Positions 26,388 through 34,915 of a stretch of 64,000 bases of DNA are shown one piece after another; position 1 is the first letter of the stretch; each line of letters opens with the position of its first letter. The DNA is from Geothrix limicola (GTDB lineage Bacteria; Acidobacteriota; Holophagae; Holophagales; Holophagaceae): assembly GCF_030268085.1 (NCBI RefSeq), contig NZ_BSDE01000007.1, forward strand, positions 160,664-224,663. The letters are read 5' to 3'. Made by a program: the position numbers and the translations under genes. Under the pieces are notes generated by a model. The model searched no databases, was not told the origin of the DNA, and saw only the letters and a list, made by a program, of their open reading frames with translations.

Positions 26388-28109
26388 ATGAAGGTGATCG
26401 TCGCCAAGACCGCTGGGTTCTGCTGGGGCGTCAAGCGCGCCATGGACGCGGTCCTGGAGGCCTCGGTGCGCAACGACGGGCGCACGGTGCAGACGCTGGG
26501 TCCGCTCATCCACAATCCCCAGGCCCTCGACCTCATCGGCAAGCGAGGCGTGGCCGTGGCCGAGGCGCCGGACAAGGTGCAGAACGGCACGGTGGTGATC
26601 CGCGCCCACGGTATTCCCATCCAGGATCTGCGCGGCCTGAAGGAGCGCCAGGCCAAGGGCGAGCTGAAGATCGTCAACGCCACCTGTCCCGAGGTGGCCA
26701 AGGTCCATAACAAGATCAAGAAATGGAGCCCCAAGGGCTATTTCACCGTGATCCTGGGCAGCCACGGCCACGCCGAAAGCGTGGCCCACCGCAGCTTCGC
26801 GGACAGCGGCTCGGTCATCGTGTCGAACATGGCCGAAGCCGAGGCGCTCACCGACGAGCAACTGAAGAAGGTGCTGGTGGTGGCCCAGACCACCTTCACC
26901 GTGAAGGACTACCACGCGATCACGGACTACATCCGCACCCGCGCGGGCGATGCGGTCTTCGAGAACACCATCTGCGAAGACACCTGGATGCGCCAGGACG
27001 AGGCCAAGGAGCTGGCGCGGACGGTGGACACGGTGATCGTCGTGGGCGGCAAGGCCTCCAGCAACACGAAACATCTGGCCGAACTGGCCCACCACTACGG
27101 CAAGCCCGTGCAGTACGTCGAAACCGCCGCGGAACTCGATCTCAGTGGGTTCACGGGGAAGGAGACCGTGGGCGTGCTCGCGGGCGCCTCCACCCCGACT
27201 TGGCTGGTGGACGAGGTGGTGGACGTGATGGAGCAGCTGGGCGACGGCCCCAGCCGCTGGCGCAGCTTCATGCAGGCGGCCTTCGGCAGTTCCTCGCTGA
27301 TGGCCGTCGGCGCGGGCCTGATGACCCTGGGCGTGCACCGCTGGCTGGGCCTGCCCCTGGGCTGGCGCTATCCCACCCTGACGGCGACCTACGTGCTGGC
27401 CATGTTCCTGCTCAGCCCCTTCCTCGATCCTCTCGGACTCGGTGCGAAAGGGCCCGCCCGGGCGCGCTTCCTCGAGCGCAATCAGCGCGTGCTCATCGCC
27501 TCGGCCGTGACGGCCCTCATGCTCATGCTCGTGCTGGCCATCAGCCTCGGCGCGAAGGTCGTGGCGGTCGTCGCCGGCGCCTCGCTGGTGGGCGTGGCCT
27601 ACAAGCGGCGCTTCCAGGTGGGTGGCCGCGGCTGGGGCCTGAGGCAGATTCCGGGATCCAAGGACGTGGTGGTGGCGCTGGCCCTGGCCACGGTGGCCGT
27701 CATCACGCCCGTGTGGCAGGAGGGCCGGGTCTGGGATCTGCGCACCTTCGCAGCCATCTTCCTGGTGGGTGTGCTGGCCTTCGTCCGCACCGTGATCTAC
27801 GAGATCCACGACATGCAGAACGATCAGATCGTGGGCAAGGAGACCCTGCCCATCCTGATGGGCAAGCGGGCCACCAAGGGCGTGCTGCTCGCCCTCTTGG
27901 GCACCCTCCTGGCGGGCACCCTCTGGCTCACCTTCCAAAGCCGCGGGCAGGGGCATCCCATGATCGTGGCCCTCGTGCTGGTGATCTGTGCCGCCTACCC
28001 GGTGCTCTACCTCTGGCTGTACCACGAGCGCTTCACCACCGGGAGGACCCGGTTCGAACTCAGCGTGGATTTCAGCTTCTACCTGGTGGGTCTGCTGGCC
28101 CTGCTTTGA
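26388..28109 (+). CDS. ispH: IspH (HMBPP reductase) fused to a UbiA-like prenyltransferase
   Basis: The N-terminal half (residues 1 to about 285) is 4-hydroxy-3-methylbut-2-enyl diphosphate reductase, the last step of the MEP pathway giving IPP and DMAPP. The three iron-sulfur Cys are present (C12 in AGFCWGVKRA, C100 in NATCP, C196 in NTICEDT), with RAHGIP and GGKASSNT. The C-terminal half (about 300-573) is a polytopic membrane domain of UbiA type. Its second Asp motif EIHDMQNDQIVGKETLPILMGKR (near 472-493) is clear. The first NDxxD motif is replaced by LLSPFLDPLG followed by GPARARFLERNQ, so it is a divergent member. One continuous frame of 573 aa with no frameshift. A prenyl acceptor is not predictable. 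Confidence 0.93.
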   Translation: MKVIVAKTAGFCWGVKRAMDAVLEASVRNDGRTVQTLGPLIHNPQALDLIGKRGVAVAEAPDKVQNGTVVIRAHGIPIQDLRGLKERQAKGELKIVNATCPEVAKVHNKIKKWSPKGYFTVILGSHGHAESVAHRSFADSGSVIVSNMAEAEALTDEQLKKVLVVAQTTFTVKDYHAITDYIRTRAGDAVFENTICEDTWMRQDEAKELARTVDTVIVVGGKASSNTKHLAELAHHYGKPVQYVETAAELDLSGFTGKETVGVLAGASTPTWLVDEVVDVMEQLGDGPSRWRSFMQAAFGSSSLMAVGAGLMTLGVHRWLGLPLGWRYPTLTATYVLAMFLLSPFLDPLGLGAKGPARARFLERNQRVLIASAVTALMLMLVLAISLGAKVVAVVAGASLVGVAYKRRFQVGGRGWGLRQIPGSKDVVVALALATVAVITPVWQEGRVWDLRTFAAIFLVGVLAFVRTVIYEIHDMQNDQIVGKETLPILMGKRATKGVLLALLGTLLAGTLWLTFQSRGQGHPMIVALVLVICAAYPVLYLWLYHERFTTGRTRFELSVDFSFYLVGLLALL

Positions 28110-28136
28110 TCCGCGCAGCTGTGGAAAGATGGCTGC

Positions 28137-28955
28137 ATGAGGAACTGGGTGCTCATCACAGGGTGTTCGACGGGCATCGGCCGGGCCCTGGTGCCGCTCT
28201 GCCGGGAGGCCGGCTGGGGCGTGGTGGCCACGGCGCGGAACCCAGCGGCCCTGGCCGATCTGGCGCCGGGCGACGATCTGCGGATCCTCGCGCTGGACGT
28301 GACCGATGGGGGCAGCATCGCCGCGGCGGCCTCGGCCTGTGCGGATCTGAAGCTCAGGGCCCTCGTGAACAATGCGGGCTACGGCCAGGTGGGTCCGCTT
28401 GAACTGATCCGCCCGGAGGAGCTCCGCGCGCAGTTCGAAACGAACGTCATCGGGCTGCAGGCCATGACCAACGCCTTCCTGCCCCTGCTGCGTCGCGAAC
28501 CCGGCGCGCGGATCCTGCAGGTGGCCTCCATGCTGGGGCGGCTGTCGATCCCGCTGGCAGGGCCCTACAACGCCTCCAAGCACGCGGTGGTGGCCCTGGC
28601 GGAAAGCCTGAGGCTGGAGGTGGGCCGCGAGGTGGCCGTGGTGCTGGTGGAACCCGGCGCCATCCGTTCGGCTTTCCGCGAAAGCCTGGCCAAGGTTTGG
28701 GGTGATCTTCCCGAGCGGGCCAAGGGCACGCGCTACGAGGCCGCCATCGCCCGCTACCTGCGCCTGCGCAGGGATCAGGCCGATCGCCACGCCATGGATG
28801 CCGGAGCCTGTGCGCGGAAGATGCTGCGTGCCCTCGACGCCGCGCATCCACCCCGCCGGCTCGTCATCGGCCGCGATGCCTTCTGGGTGCGCAAGCTGAA
28901 GGCGCTCCTGCCCGAATCCTGGTGGGAGCGCCTGATGCGTCGGATCTACTTGTAG
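28137..28955 (+). CDS. Short-chain dehydrogenase/reductase
   Basis: A classical SDR oxidoreductase of 272 aa. It has the nucleotide-binding glycine motif TGCSTGIG (near 8-15), NNAG (near 78-81), a catalytic Ser in VASML and the YNASK active-site motif (near 143-147). The basic residues after beta2 (ATARNP) suggest NADPH. It follows the IspH-UbiA gene by 27 bp and may be co-transcribed. Its last codons overlap, by 10 bp, the end of the convergent Cache gene. Substrate unknown. Confidence 0.92.
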   Translation: MRNWVLITGCSTGIGRALVPLCREAGWGVVATARNPAALADLAPGDDLRILALDVTDGGSIAAAASACADLKLRALVNNAGYGQVGPLELIRPEELRAQFETNVIGLQAMTNAFLPLLRREPGARILQVASMLGRLSIPLAGPYNASKHAVVALAESLRLEVGREVAVVLVEPGAIRSAFRESLAKVWGDLPERAKGTRYEAAIARYLRLRRDQADRHAMDAGACARKMLRALDAAHPPRRLVIGRDAFWVRKLKALLPESWWERLMRRIYL

Positions 28956-29401
28956 ATGCCGCAGCCCACGACCACATCCCCTTCGGCCAGGCAGAAGGAG
29001 GTCTTGTTCTCGATCTTGTGGGTGTCGGGGTTCTCGACCTTCATGTCGGCCCATCCGCCGCCCTTCTTCTGCCCGGTCTTGATGATCTCCTGGACGTTGT
29101 AGACCCCATCGGGATCCTTCACGTTCCAGCGGTTCATGCCGACGAGGTTGGGTCGCGCGCCGTGGGCCAGGACCACGCCCTTGAGGTCGTAGACGAAGAG
29201 GTAGAGGGTGCTTCCGGGCTTCACGTGGAAGCGGCCCGTGGCCTTTTGAACCTCGCTGAAAAACGCCTCCTTCCCATGGGCCTTGAGGAAGGCGATGCCC
29301 TCCTTGACCATGGCCTCGGCTTTCGGACGTTCCGAAGGCTGGGCCGCCAAGGGCGCAGTCAGGATGAGGGCACACAGAGGAAAGGCCGGGAAGGGGCGCA
29401 T
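28946..29401 (-). CDS. Small secreted single-Cache-domain protein, copy A
   Basis: A periplasmic protein of about 151 aa: a signal peptide (residues 1-21, ending LAAQ) and one Cache domain of the sCache_2 type (TLYLFVYDLKGVVLAHGARPNLVGMN, GGGWADMKVENPDTHKIENKTSF). It ends with VVGCGIYK. There is no kinase or chemotaxis output, so it would have to act as a soluble binding protein or partner for a membrane sensor. GGAGGTTCC precedes the ATG at 29401. The neighbouring gene is a paralogue. Confidence 0.88.
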   Translation of the reverse strand: MRPFPAFPLCALILTAPLAAQPSERPKAEAMVKEGIAFLKAHGKEAFFSEVQKATGRFHVKPGSTLYLFVYDLKGVVLAHGARPNLVGMNRWNVKDPDGVYNVQEIIKTGQKKGGGWADMKVENPDTHKIENKTSFCLAEGDVVVGCGIYK

Positions 29402-29468
29402 GGAACCTCCAGTCGGTGGGTTTCCATTCCTTATCGGGATATCGCGATACCAGATGAGTTCCGCGGGC

Positions 29469-29921
29469 CTATTTGTAGATGCCGCAGCCCACCGCCCAGC
29501 CATCCAGGAATTCCACGTACGAGGTCTTCGCCTCGATCTTGCCCGATTTGGGATTGGTGTACTTGTAGTCCACCCAGCCACTGCCCTTGGTTTTGGCGGT
29601 GTCCAGAATCTCCTGCATGAAGAATTTCCCGTCCGGATCCTTCGAGTTGTACCGGTTCACCCCGATCAACTGGCCCTGGAAACCGATGGCAAGGCAGACG
29701 CCCTTCATGTCGTAGATGAAGAGGAAGAGATCGTCCGCATTCTTGGCGTGGAAGCGGCCCTGACCCTGGTTCGTCTCCTTGAGCAGGGCCTCTTTGCCAT
29801 GGGCTTTGGCGAAGGCCACGGCCTCCTTCACCAGGGCCTGGGCTCGGGCCTTGGAATCCTGCGCCGGCAGCAGGCTGGTGAGACAGGCCAAGGTCGGGAT
29901 CAGAGCTTGCCTCAGGCGCAT
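29469..29921 (-). CDS. Small secreted single-Cache-domain protein, copy B
   Basis: A tandem paralogue of copy A, about 150 aa, with a signal peptide (about 1-20, ending LLPAQ) and the same Cache domain (LFLFIYDMKGVCLAIGFQGQLIGVN, GSGWVDYKYTNPKSGKIEAKTSY) and the same C-terminus AVGCGIYK. The start context GGAGGTTCCATG is identical to copy A, supporting duplication. The two are 67 bp apart on the same strand. An upstream extension of the open frame has non-coding character. Confidence 0.88.
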   Translation of the reverse strand: MRLRQALIPTLACLTSLLPAQDSKARAQALVKEAVAFAKAHGKEALLKETNQGQGRFHAKNADDLFLFIYDMKGVCLAIGFQGQLIGVNRYNSKDPDGKFFMQEILDTAKTKGSGWVDYKYTNPKSGKIEAKTSYVEFLDGWAVGCGIYK

Positions 29922-30105
29922 GGAACCTCCCGGTTCCATTTCTTCATCCCAGGGATCGTCCTCCGAGCCGATGGCCATGAATCCGAGACGCGATCCACCT
30001 GCTCGAGGACGTTTTCGGATCCGGCTCAGGCCCTCCCAGATCCGGCTCGTGCCGCCGAGGCCTGCGGTGGCGACCGGCACGGGTAGCTTGGCGGGAGGAG
30101 GTCCC

Positions 30106-31272
30106 ATGTCCGATCCAACCAGCCGCAGGCCCGACATCGATGCCCTGCGCGTGGCCTGCATCCTGCTGCTGCACCTCTACCATTCGGCGAGGATGTTCAA
30201 CGTGAACGATCCCTGGCACGTGAAGGCGCCGGTGCTGCTGCCGGCGCTGAACGGTCCCATGGACGTCCTGCACCTGGTGCGCATGCCCCTGCTCATGCTC
30301 ATCGCGGGCATGGCCACGGCCTTCGCATTGCGGCGGCGCAGCCTGGGTGCCTTCGCCTGGGACCGCGTGAAACGCCTGCTCCTGCCGCTGGTCTTCGGCA
30401 TGCTGGTCATCGTGCCCCCCCAGATCTGGGTGGAGCGCGTGTGGACGGGGCAGTACGGCGGCAGCTACTGGGCCTTCTGGCCCTCGGTGTTCCAGGGCGT
30501 GCCCTACCCGAAGGGCAGCCTGAGCTGGCACCACCTCTGGTTCGTGGCCTACCTGTTCGTGTTCTGCCTGGCGGCGCTGCCCCTGCTGCACTGGTTCCGC
30601 AGCGCGGGCGGCAGCCGCTTCCTGTCGCGGGCGGAGGCCTTCCTGGCGCGGGGCGCGAACCTCTGGTGGCTGGCCCTGCCGATCATGGGAGGACGCTTCC
30701 TCCTGCGGAACCATCCCGAGACCCACGACCTCGTGCGCGATCCCAAGAACCTCGTGTTCTATGGCGGGCTCTTCCTGGCCGGGCACCTCATGGGCCGCCT
30801 TCCGCGGCTTGATGAGCGCCTGGTGGCGCTGCGGCACTGGCACCTGGGCCTGGCGGCCCTGCTGTTGGCCGCGCTGCTGCCCGACGGCGAATTCCCCTTT
30901 CCCTTCGAGCACCTGGCCATCTACGCCTTCGCCTGGGCCTCCATGTGCGCGGCCCTCGGATATGGCCGGGCCCACCTCACGCGATCCACACCCCTCCTGC
31001 ACCACGCCCAGTCCCTGGCCTATCCCTTCTACATCTTCCATCAGAGCGTGATCGTCGTGATGGGCTGGTGGATGCTGCGCTTCCAGCTGCCGCCCTGGAC
31101 CTTCTTCGGACTGCTTACCGCGGGTTCCTTCCTCGTCACTTGGGGACTCTGCGAAGGCGTCGCGCAGGTCCGCTGGCTGCGTCCCTGCCTGGGCATGGGG
31201 CCGCGGACACCGGCGCGTCCACATCCTCGAGAAGCCCGGCTTGGGGCCATACTCTCTGACGAGGCCCGCTGA
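30106..31272 (+). CDS. Acyltransferase 3 / OpgC-like membrane protein
   Basis: A polytopic membrane protein of 388 aa from the acyltransferase-3 family. It has the N-terminal motif RRPDIDALRVACILLLHLYHSARMF with the family's conserved RxxxxLR and His. About ten TM helices follow, with SWHHLWFVAYLFVFCL and SLAYPFYIFHQSVIVVMGW motifs. Such proteins O-acylate or succinylate sugars, glucans or lipids at the membrane. GGAGGAG precedes the ATG at 30106. Its stop codon is immediately followed by the LytS kinase start, so the two are coupled. Confidence 0.9.
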   Translation: MSDPTSRRPDIDALRVACILLLHLYHSARMFNVNDPWHVKAPVLLPALNGPMDVLHLVRMPLLMLIAGMATAFALRRRSLGAFAWDRVKRLLLPLVFGMLVIVPPQIWVERVWTGQYGGSYWAFWPSVFQGVPYPKGSLSWHHLWFVAYLFVFCLAALPLLHWFRSAGGSRFLSRAEAFLARGANLWWLALPIMGGRFLLRNHPETHDLVRDPKNLVFYGGLFLAGHLMGRLPRLDERLVALRHWHLGLAALLLAALLPDGEFPFPFEHLAIYAFAWASMCAALGYGRAHLTRSTPLLHHAQSLAYPFYIFHQSVIVVMGWWMLRFQLPPWTFFGLLTAGSFLVTWGLCEGVAQVRWLRPCLGMGPRTPARPHPREARLGAILSDEAR

Positions 31273-32382
31273 ATGCATCCCACTCCAACCGCACCCACCC
31301 CCTGGCGCTGGCCCGTGCTGCGCCTGCGCTGGGTGCTGGTGGCGCTGGGCCTGTTGCTGGCCAACGGGTTGTGGCGGGCGCTGACCGTGAACCTGGATTT
31401 CCGCGCCTCGGGCTTCCACGCCCGTTTCGGCGAGCCGCTCGTGTGGGAGCTCACCTCCGCCGTGATGGTGTGGTCCCTGCTTCCCCTGATCCAGACCGTG
31501 GCGTTGAACGCACCGTGGAAGGCGGTCCGCTTCACGCGTTTCCTGGGGCTGCACCTCGCGGGCTGCGCGCTGTTCTGGGGCCTTCACGTGGCGGGCATGT
31601 GGATCCTGCGGATCTGGATCTACCGCGCCGCGGGCTGGGGACCCTACGACTACGGTCAGACCGTCTACCGCGTGCCCATGGAAGGCCTCAAGGACGTGCT
31701 CAGCTTCGCGGGCCTGGCCCTGCTGTTCCACCTCCTGGAGGCCCGTCGCGCGCGGCAGGCACGGGAACTCGCCGCCGCGCGGCTGGAGGCGGAACTGCGC
31801 GAGGCGAGGCTGCAGGCCCTTTCCGCCCAGCTCGATCCCCACTTCCTGTTCAACGCGCTGAACACCCTGAGTGCCCTCATGTACGAGGACCTGCCGAAGG
31901 CGGACCGCCTCATCACCGCCCTTGGTCAGATGCTCCGGGACGGGCTCCAGGCCGAAGGCCCCACCTGGACCCTGGACCGGGAATGGGAACACCTGCAGCA
32001 CTACCTCGCCTTCGCGGAAGCCCGTTTCGGCGACCGGCTGCAGGTGGAGCAGAGCCTCGAGCCGGGTCTCGGACGGGTTCTCGTGCCGCGCTTCTCCCTT
32101 CAGCGGCTCGTGGAGAATGCCCTCAAGCACAACGAGGCCACGCCTGGCCGTGTCTTGCGCGTACGCGTCGAGGCTCGCGCGGAGGCAGGCCTGGCGCACC
32201 TTTCGGTGACTGATGACGGCGTCGGATTCCTGAATGGAAGTTCCGGCGGCCTCGGCCTCGACAACCTGAGGCGAAGCCTGGCCCTGCTTCACGGGGATCG
32301 GGGCGCCTTGATCGCGGGTGACGCGCCGGAAGGTGGTGCGCAGGTATCGCTGAGCCTGCCGCTGGAGGCCGCCCGTGGCTGA
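31273..32382 (+). CDS. LytS/YehU-type sensor histidine kinase
   Basis: A 369-aa membrane kinase of the His_kinase (LytS) family. Four or so hydrophobic helices (about 15-155) are followed by a coiled region and the motif LSAQLDPHFLFNALNTLSALM with phospho-acceptor H190. The HATPase has RLVENALKHN, DDGVGF and GGLGLDNLRRSL. It begins directly after the acyltransferase stop and overlaps the LytTR regulator by 8 bp. This gives a three-gene operon of acyltransferase, kinase and regulator. Confidence 0.93.
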   Translation: MHPTPTAPTPWRWPVLRLRWVLVALGLLLANGLWRALTVNLDFRASGFHARFGEPLVWELTSAVMVWSLLPLIQTVALNAPWKAVRFTRFLGLHLAGCALFWGLHVAGMWILRIWIYRAAGWGPYDYGQTVYRVPMEGLKDVLSFAGLALLFHLLEARRARQARELAAARLEAELREARLQALSAQLDPHFLFNALNTLSALMYEDLPKADRLITALGQMLRDGLQAEGPTWTLDREWEHLQHYLAFAEARFGDRLQVEQSLEPGLGRVLVPRFSLQRLVENALKHNEATPGRVLRVRVEARAEAGLAHLSVTDDGVGFLNGSSGGLGLDNLRRSLALLHGDRGALIAGDAPEGGAQVSLSLPLEAARG

Positions 32383-33124
32383 TCCGCTCGGGGTCCTGGT
32401 GGTGGACGATGAGCGGCCCGCGCGCGCCAAGCTGAAGCGGATGCTCGCGGCGGACGCGCGTTTCGCGCTGGCAGGCGAGGCGGCGGACGGGCTGGAGGCC
32501 GTGGCGAAGACGCGCAGCCTCCATCCGGATCTGCTCATCCTCGATATCCAGATGCCGGGCCTCACGGGATTCGAAGTGCTGGAAGCCCTGGCTGCGCCGC
32601 TGCCGCAGATCATCTTCTCCACGGCCTTCGATCAGTACGCCATGCATGCCTTCGAAGCCGCGGCCGTGGACTACCTGCTCAAGCCCTATGACGGGGACCG
32701 GCTCAAGCGCGCGCTGGACAGGGCCTTCACGCTGCACGCGGGCGTCGATGGGACGCCCATGAACCGCCTGATGGGCCAGCTCGCCCTGACGCCGCTGGAA
32801 CGCTTGCTGGTGGAAGGCGAGAAGGGGCTTGAGGCGCTTCCCCTGCGGGCGATCCTCCGCCTGGAGGCCGAAGGCAAGGGCGTCCGGCTGCACACGGATC
32901 GGGGAATCTTCGAGGTGCGCCGCGCCCTGAAGGATCTCGAAGCCCGCCTGCCGGGCCATCGATTCGTCCGCGTCCACCGCAGCAGCCTCGTGGCGCTGGA
33001 CGCGGTGCTGCGGCTCGAACCCTGGGACCACGGCGACGGCCTGCTGATCCTGAAGGACGGCAGCCACTGCGTGCTCAGCCGGACCTACCGCGCGGCCTTC
33101 CTCGAGCGTTGGGGCATGGGATAG
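32375..33124 (+). CDS. LytTR-family response regulator
   Basis: A 249-aa regulator with a receiver domain (about 5-118, phospho-D57 in LILDIQMPG, K of LLKPYD) and a C-terminal LytTR DNA-binding domain (about 140-245, with VRVHRSSLVALDAV and LSRTYRAAFLERW). The start is GTG at 32375, inside the end of the kinase gene. Partner of the upstream LytS-type kinase. LytTR proteins bind direct repeats near promoters; likely targets include its own operon. Confidence 0.95.
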   Translation: MADPLGVLVVDDERPARAKLKRMLAADARFALAGEAADGLEAVAKTRSLHPDLLILDIQMPGLTGFEVLEALAAPLPQIIFSTAFDQYAMHAFEAAAVDYLLKPYDGDRLKRALDRAFTLHAGVDGTPMNRLMGQLALTPLERLLVEGEKGLEALPLRAILRLEAEGKGVRLHTDRGIFEVRRALKDLEARLPGHRFVRVHRSSLVALDAVLRLEPWDHGDGLLILKDGSHCVLSRTYRAAFLERWGMG

Positions 33125-33139
33125 GCGGGGCGGCCGGCC

Positions 33140-34093
33140 TCAGGTCAGCGTCAGTTGGGGTACGCGATCCTCCATCCGCAGGTCCCGCTGGTAGAGGTGC
33201 CACTCCAGGCTGCGCAGCCCATCCCCGTGGAAGGGCAGGGCAGTGCCGGCCTGCTCGCCCAGGAAGGCCACGGTCTTTTCGATGACCGAGGCATCGCGAA
33301 GGATCCGCCGGTGCCCCAGGCCCTCGGTGATATGGAGGGTCGCCGAAGGCCAGGCCGAGGCGATGGCCGCGCCGTCGGACCAGGGCACATCGCGGTCCCC
33401 TCGATCGTGGATCACGAGCAGGGGTGAAGATAGGCGAGAGGCCAGGCTGCGCAGGCGGACGCGTTCGGGCGGCAGGCCGGTGCGCTGGAGGTAGGCGACG
33501 AAGGCCTTCGCGTGTTCCGAAGGCGGGAAACCAAGCAGGTCGAGGAGGTGCTCGAAGTAGGGATCGGGCTGGGCCGGCGGGGCCAGGAACACGGCGCGCG
33601 GCACCGGGACTCCGTGATCCATGGCGATGGCGGCGCCCGCGGCGCCCAGCGAATGGGCGATCAGGCCGTGGATGGGGCCGACCTGATGAACCAGATCCTG
33701 GATGGCCTGGGCCCAGTCCAGCGGGCCGCTGCGCCGCCCCTCGGATCCGCCGTGGCCCGGCTGATCGAAGGCGAGGAGGGAGAAGCCCGCCTGCGTCAGG
33801 GGTTCGATGAAGGCATGGAACTGCGTGCCGCGGCCCTCCCAGCCGTGCAGGCAGAGAATGGCCGGGCCCTCGCCCCAAGCGTGGCCGCGCAGGCGCAGGC
33901 CCTTCGACAGGAAATGGAAGGGGCGCCCCCGACGTCGGGCCTCGCGCTCAGCCTCGGGTTCCCGGTGGCGGCGCGGCGTGGAGAACAGCCTTTCCGCGCC
34001 CCGCTGGGCAAGGTCGGGCGCGAACGCGCGCAGGGCCCGGAAGCCGAGCCGCAGGACCTGGACTTGAAACGTGGTGGGACCGGGTCGGCTCAT
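33140..34093 (-). CDS. Alpha/beta hydrolase
   Basis: A 317-aa alpha/beta hydrolase-fold protein. It has the oxyanion region LCLHGWEGRGTQF, the nucleophile elbow AHSLGA (A in place of the first Gly of GxSxG), the acid loop HDRGDRDVPW and the catalytic His in GLGHRRIL. The N-terminal 60 residues are Arg-rich. It is likely an esterase or lipase-like enzyme; no signal peptide is obvious. It lies 7 bp downstream of a TetR regulator on the same strand and is probably controlled by it. Confidence 0.9.
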   Translation of the reverse strand: MSRPGPTTFQVQVLRLGFRALRAFAPDLAQRGAERLFSTPRRHREPEAEREARRRGRPFHFLSKGLRLRGHAWGEGPAILCLHGWEGRGTQFHAFIEPLTQAGFSLLAFDQPGHGGSEGRRSGPLDWAQAIQDLVHQVGPIHGLIAHSLGAAGAAIAMDHGVPVPRAVFLAPPAQPDPYFEHLLDLLGFPPSEHAKAFVAYLQRTGLPPERVRLRSLASRLSSPLLVIHDRGDRDVPWSDGAAIASAWPSATLHITEGLGHRRILRDASVIEKTVAFLGEQAGTALPFHGDGLRSLEWHLYQRDLRMEDRVPQLTLT

Positions 34094-34100
34094 GCGGGCC

Positions 34101-34754
34101 TCACAGGGGAGGAAAACGCGTGCCGGGCGCGGCGAAGGCCTTGAGCCGCTCCTTGATGGCGCGGCGGGCCATGGCGAAGCTGCGGTGATCGCGGTGGAGC
34201 TGGAAGGCGTTGTTGGCGCCCAGGGCCAGGGCGCCGAACTCGAAGGCCAGCTGCTCGGGATCCGCGCCGCGGGACAGCTCTCCGGCCTCCTTCGCTTCGG
34301 CCACCAGGCGGGCGAGGCTTTCCCGCCACACGTTCATGTTGGCGGCCACCAGATCCTTCACGGGGCCGGGACGGCTGTCGAACTCCACGGAGACCGATGC
34401 GAAGAAGCAGCCGCCGCGGAACATCTCGCGCTCCGCGTAATCCAGCCATCCCGCGAGGACGGCGCAAAGCCGCCTGAGCCCGCGCGGCGCCCTGAGCGCC
34501 GGCACGAAGACCTGCTCCTGGAAGACGCCCCGCGCGGCCTGGATCGTGGCGAGCTGCAGCTCCTCCTTGGATCCGAAATGGGCGAAGAGCCCGCTTTTGC
34601 TGAGGCCCGTGGCCTCGGCGAGCGAGCCGATGGTCAGCCCCTCCAGGCCTTTCACTGAAGCCAGGTCCATGGCCTCCTGGAGGATGGCCTGGCGCGTGAG
34701 GGCGCCCTTGCCGGCCGGCAGGGGAAGGATCGGCTTCGAAACGGCGCCGGGCAT
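34101..34754 (-). CDS. TetR-family transcriptional regulator
   Basis: A 217-aa TetR/AcrR-type repressor. The helix-turn-helix is near residues 22-66 (TRQAILQEAMDLASVKGLEGLTIGSLAEATGLSKSGLFAHFGSKEEL, with the typical GLSKSGLFAHF recognition helix). The rest is a helical ligand domain with CFFASVSVEFDSRPGPVKD. GGGAG precedes the ATG at 34754. It is divergent from polA, and a perfect 12-bp palindrome sits in its promoter region. Confidence 0.93.
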   Translation of the reverse strand: MPGAVSKPILPLPAGKGALTRQAILQEAMDLASVKGLEGLTIGSLAEATGLSKSGLFAHFGSKEELQLATIQAARGVFQEQVFVPALRAPRGLRRLCAVLAGWLDYAEREMFRGGCFFASVSVEFDSRPGPVKDLVAANMNVWRESLARLVAEAKEAGELSRGADPEQLAFEFGALALGANNAFQLHRDHRSFAMARRAIKERLKAFAAPGTRFPPL

Positions 34755-34783
34755 AGTCACTCCCAATCGATTCAATAAAAATA

Positions 34784-34795
34784 GAACGATCGTTC
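34784..34795. promoter_or_regulatory. Candidate TetR operator palindrome
   Basis: GAACGATCGTTC is a perfect 12-bp palindrome 30 bp upstream of the TetR gene in the TetR-polA intergenic region, next to an AT-rich tract. TetR regulators commonly bind such dyads at their own promoters. Autoregulation is inferred. Confidence 0.6.
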
Positions 34796-34915
34796 GTGCT
34801 GTCAATGCTTCTTCGATAGATCAGACGGAATTTCAGGCACCGGTCGACTTGGCAAGAACCGTTCGAGGCCTGGGCTCTTCACCTTGAAGGGAAGTGATTC
34901 TGAGACACTGGGGGC

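Noticed and set aside
26091..29375. A 1094-codon open frame on the minus strand across ispH and the SDR
   Set aside because: It lies opposite two well-supported genes and is His/Gln/Gly-rich with no domain.
29944..32622. An 892-codon open frame antisense to the acyltransferase operon
   Set aside because: It is opposite two strong genes; its composition is repetitive and it has no motif.
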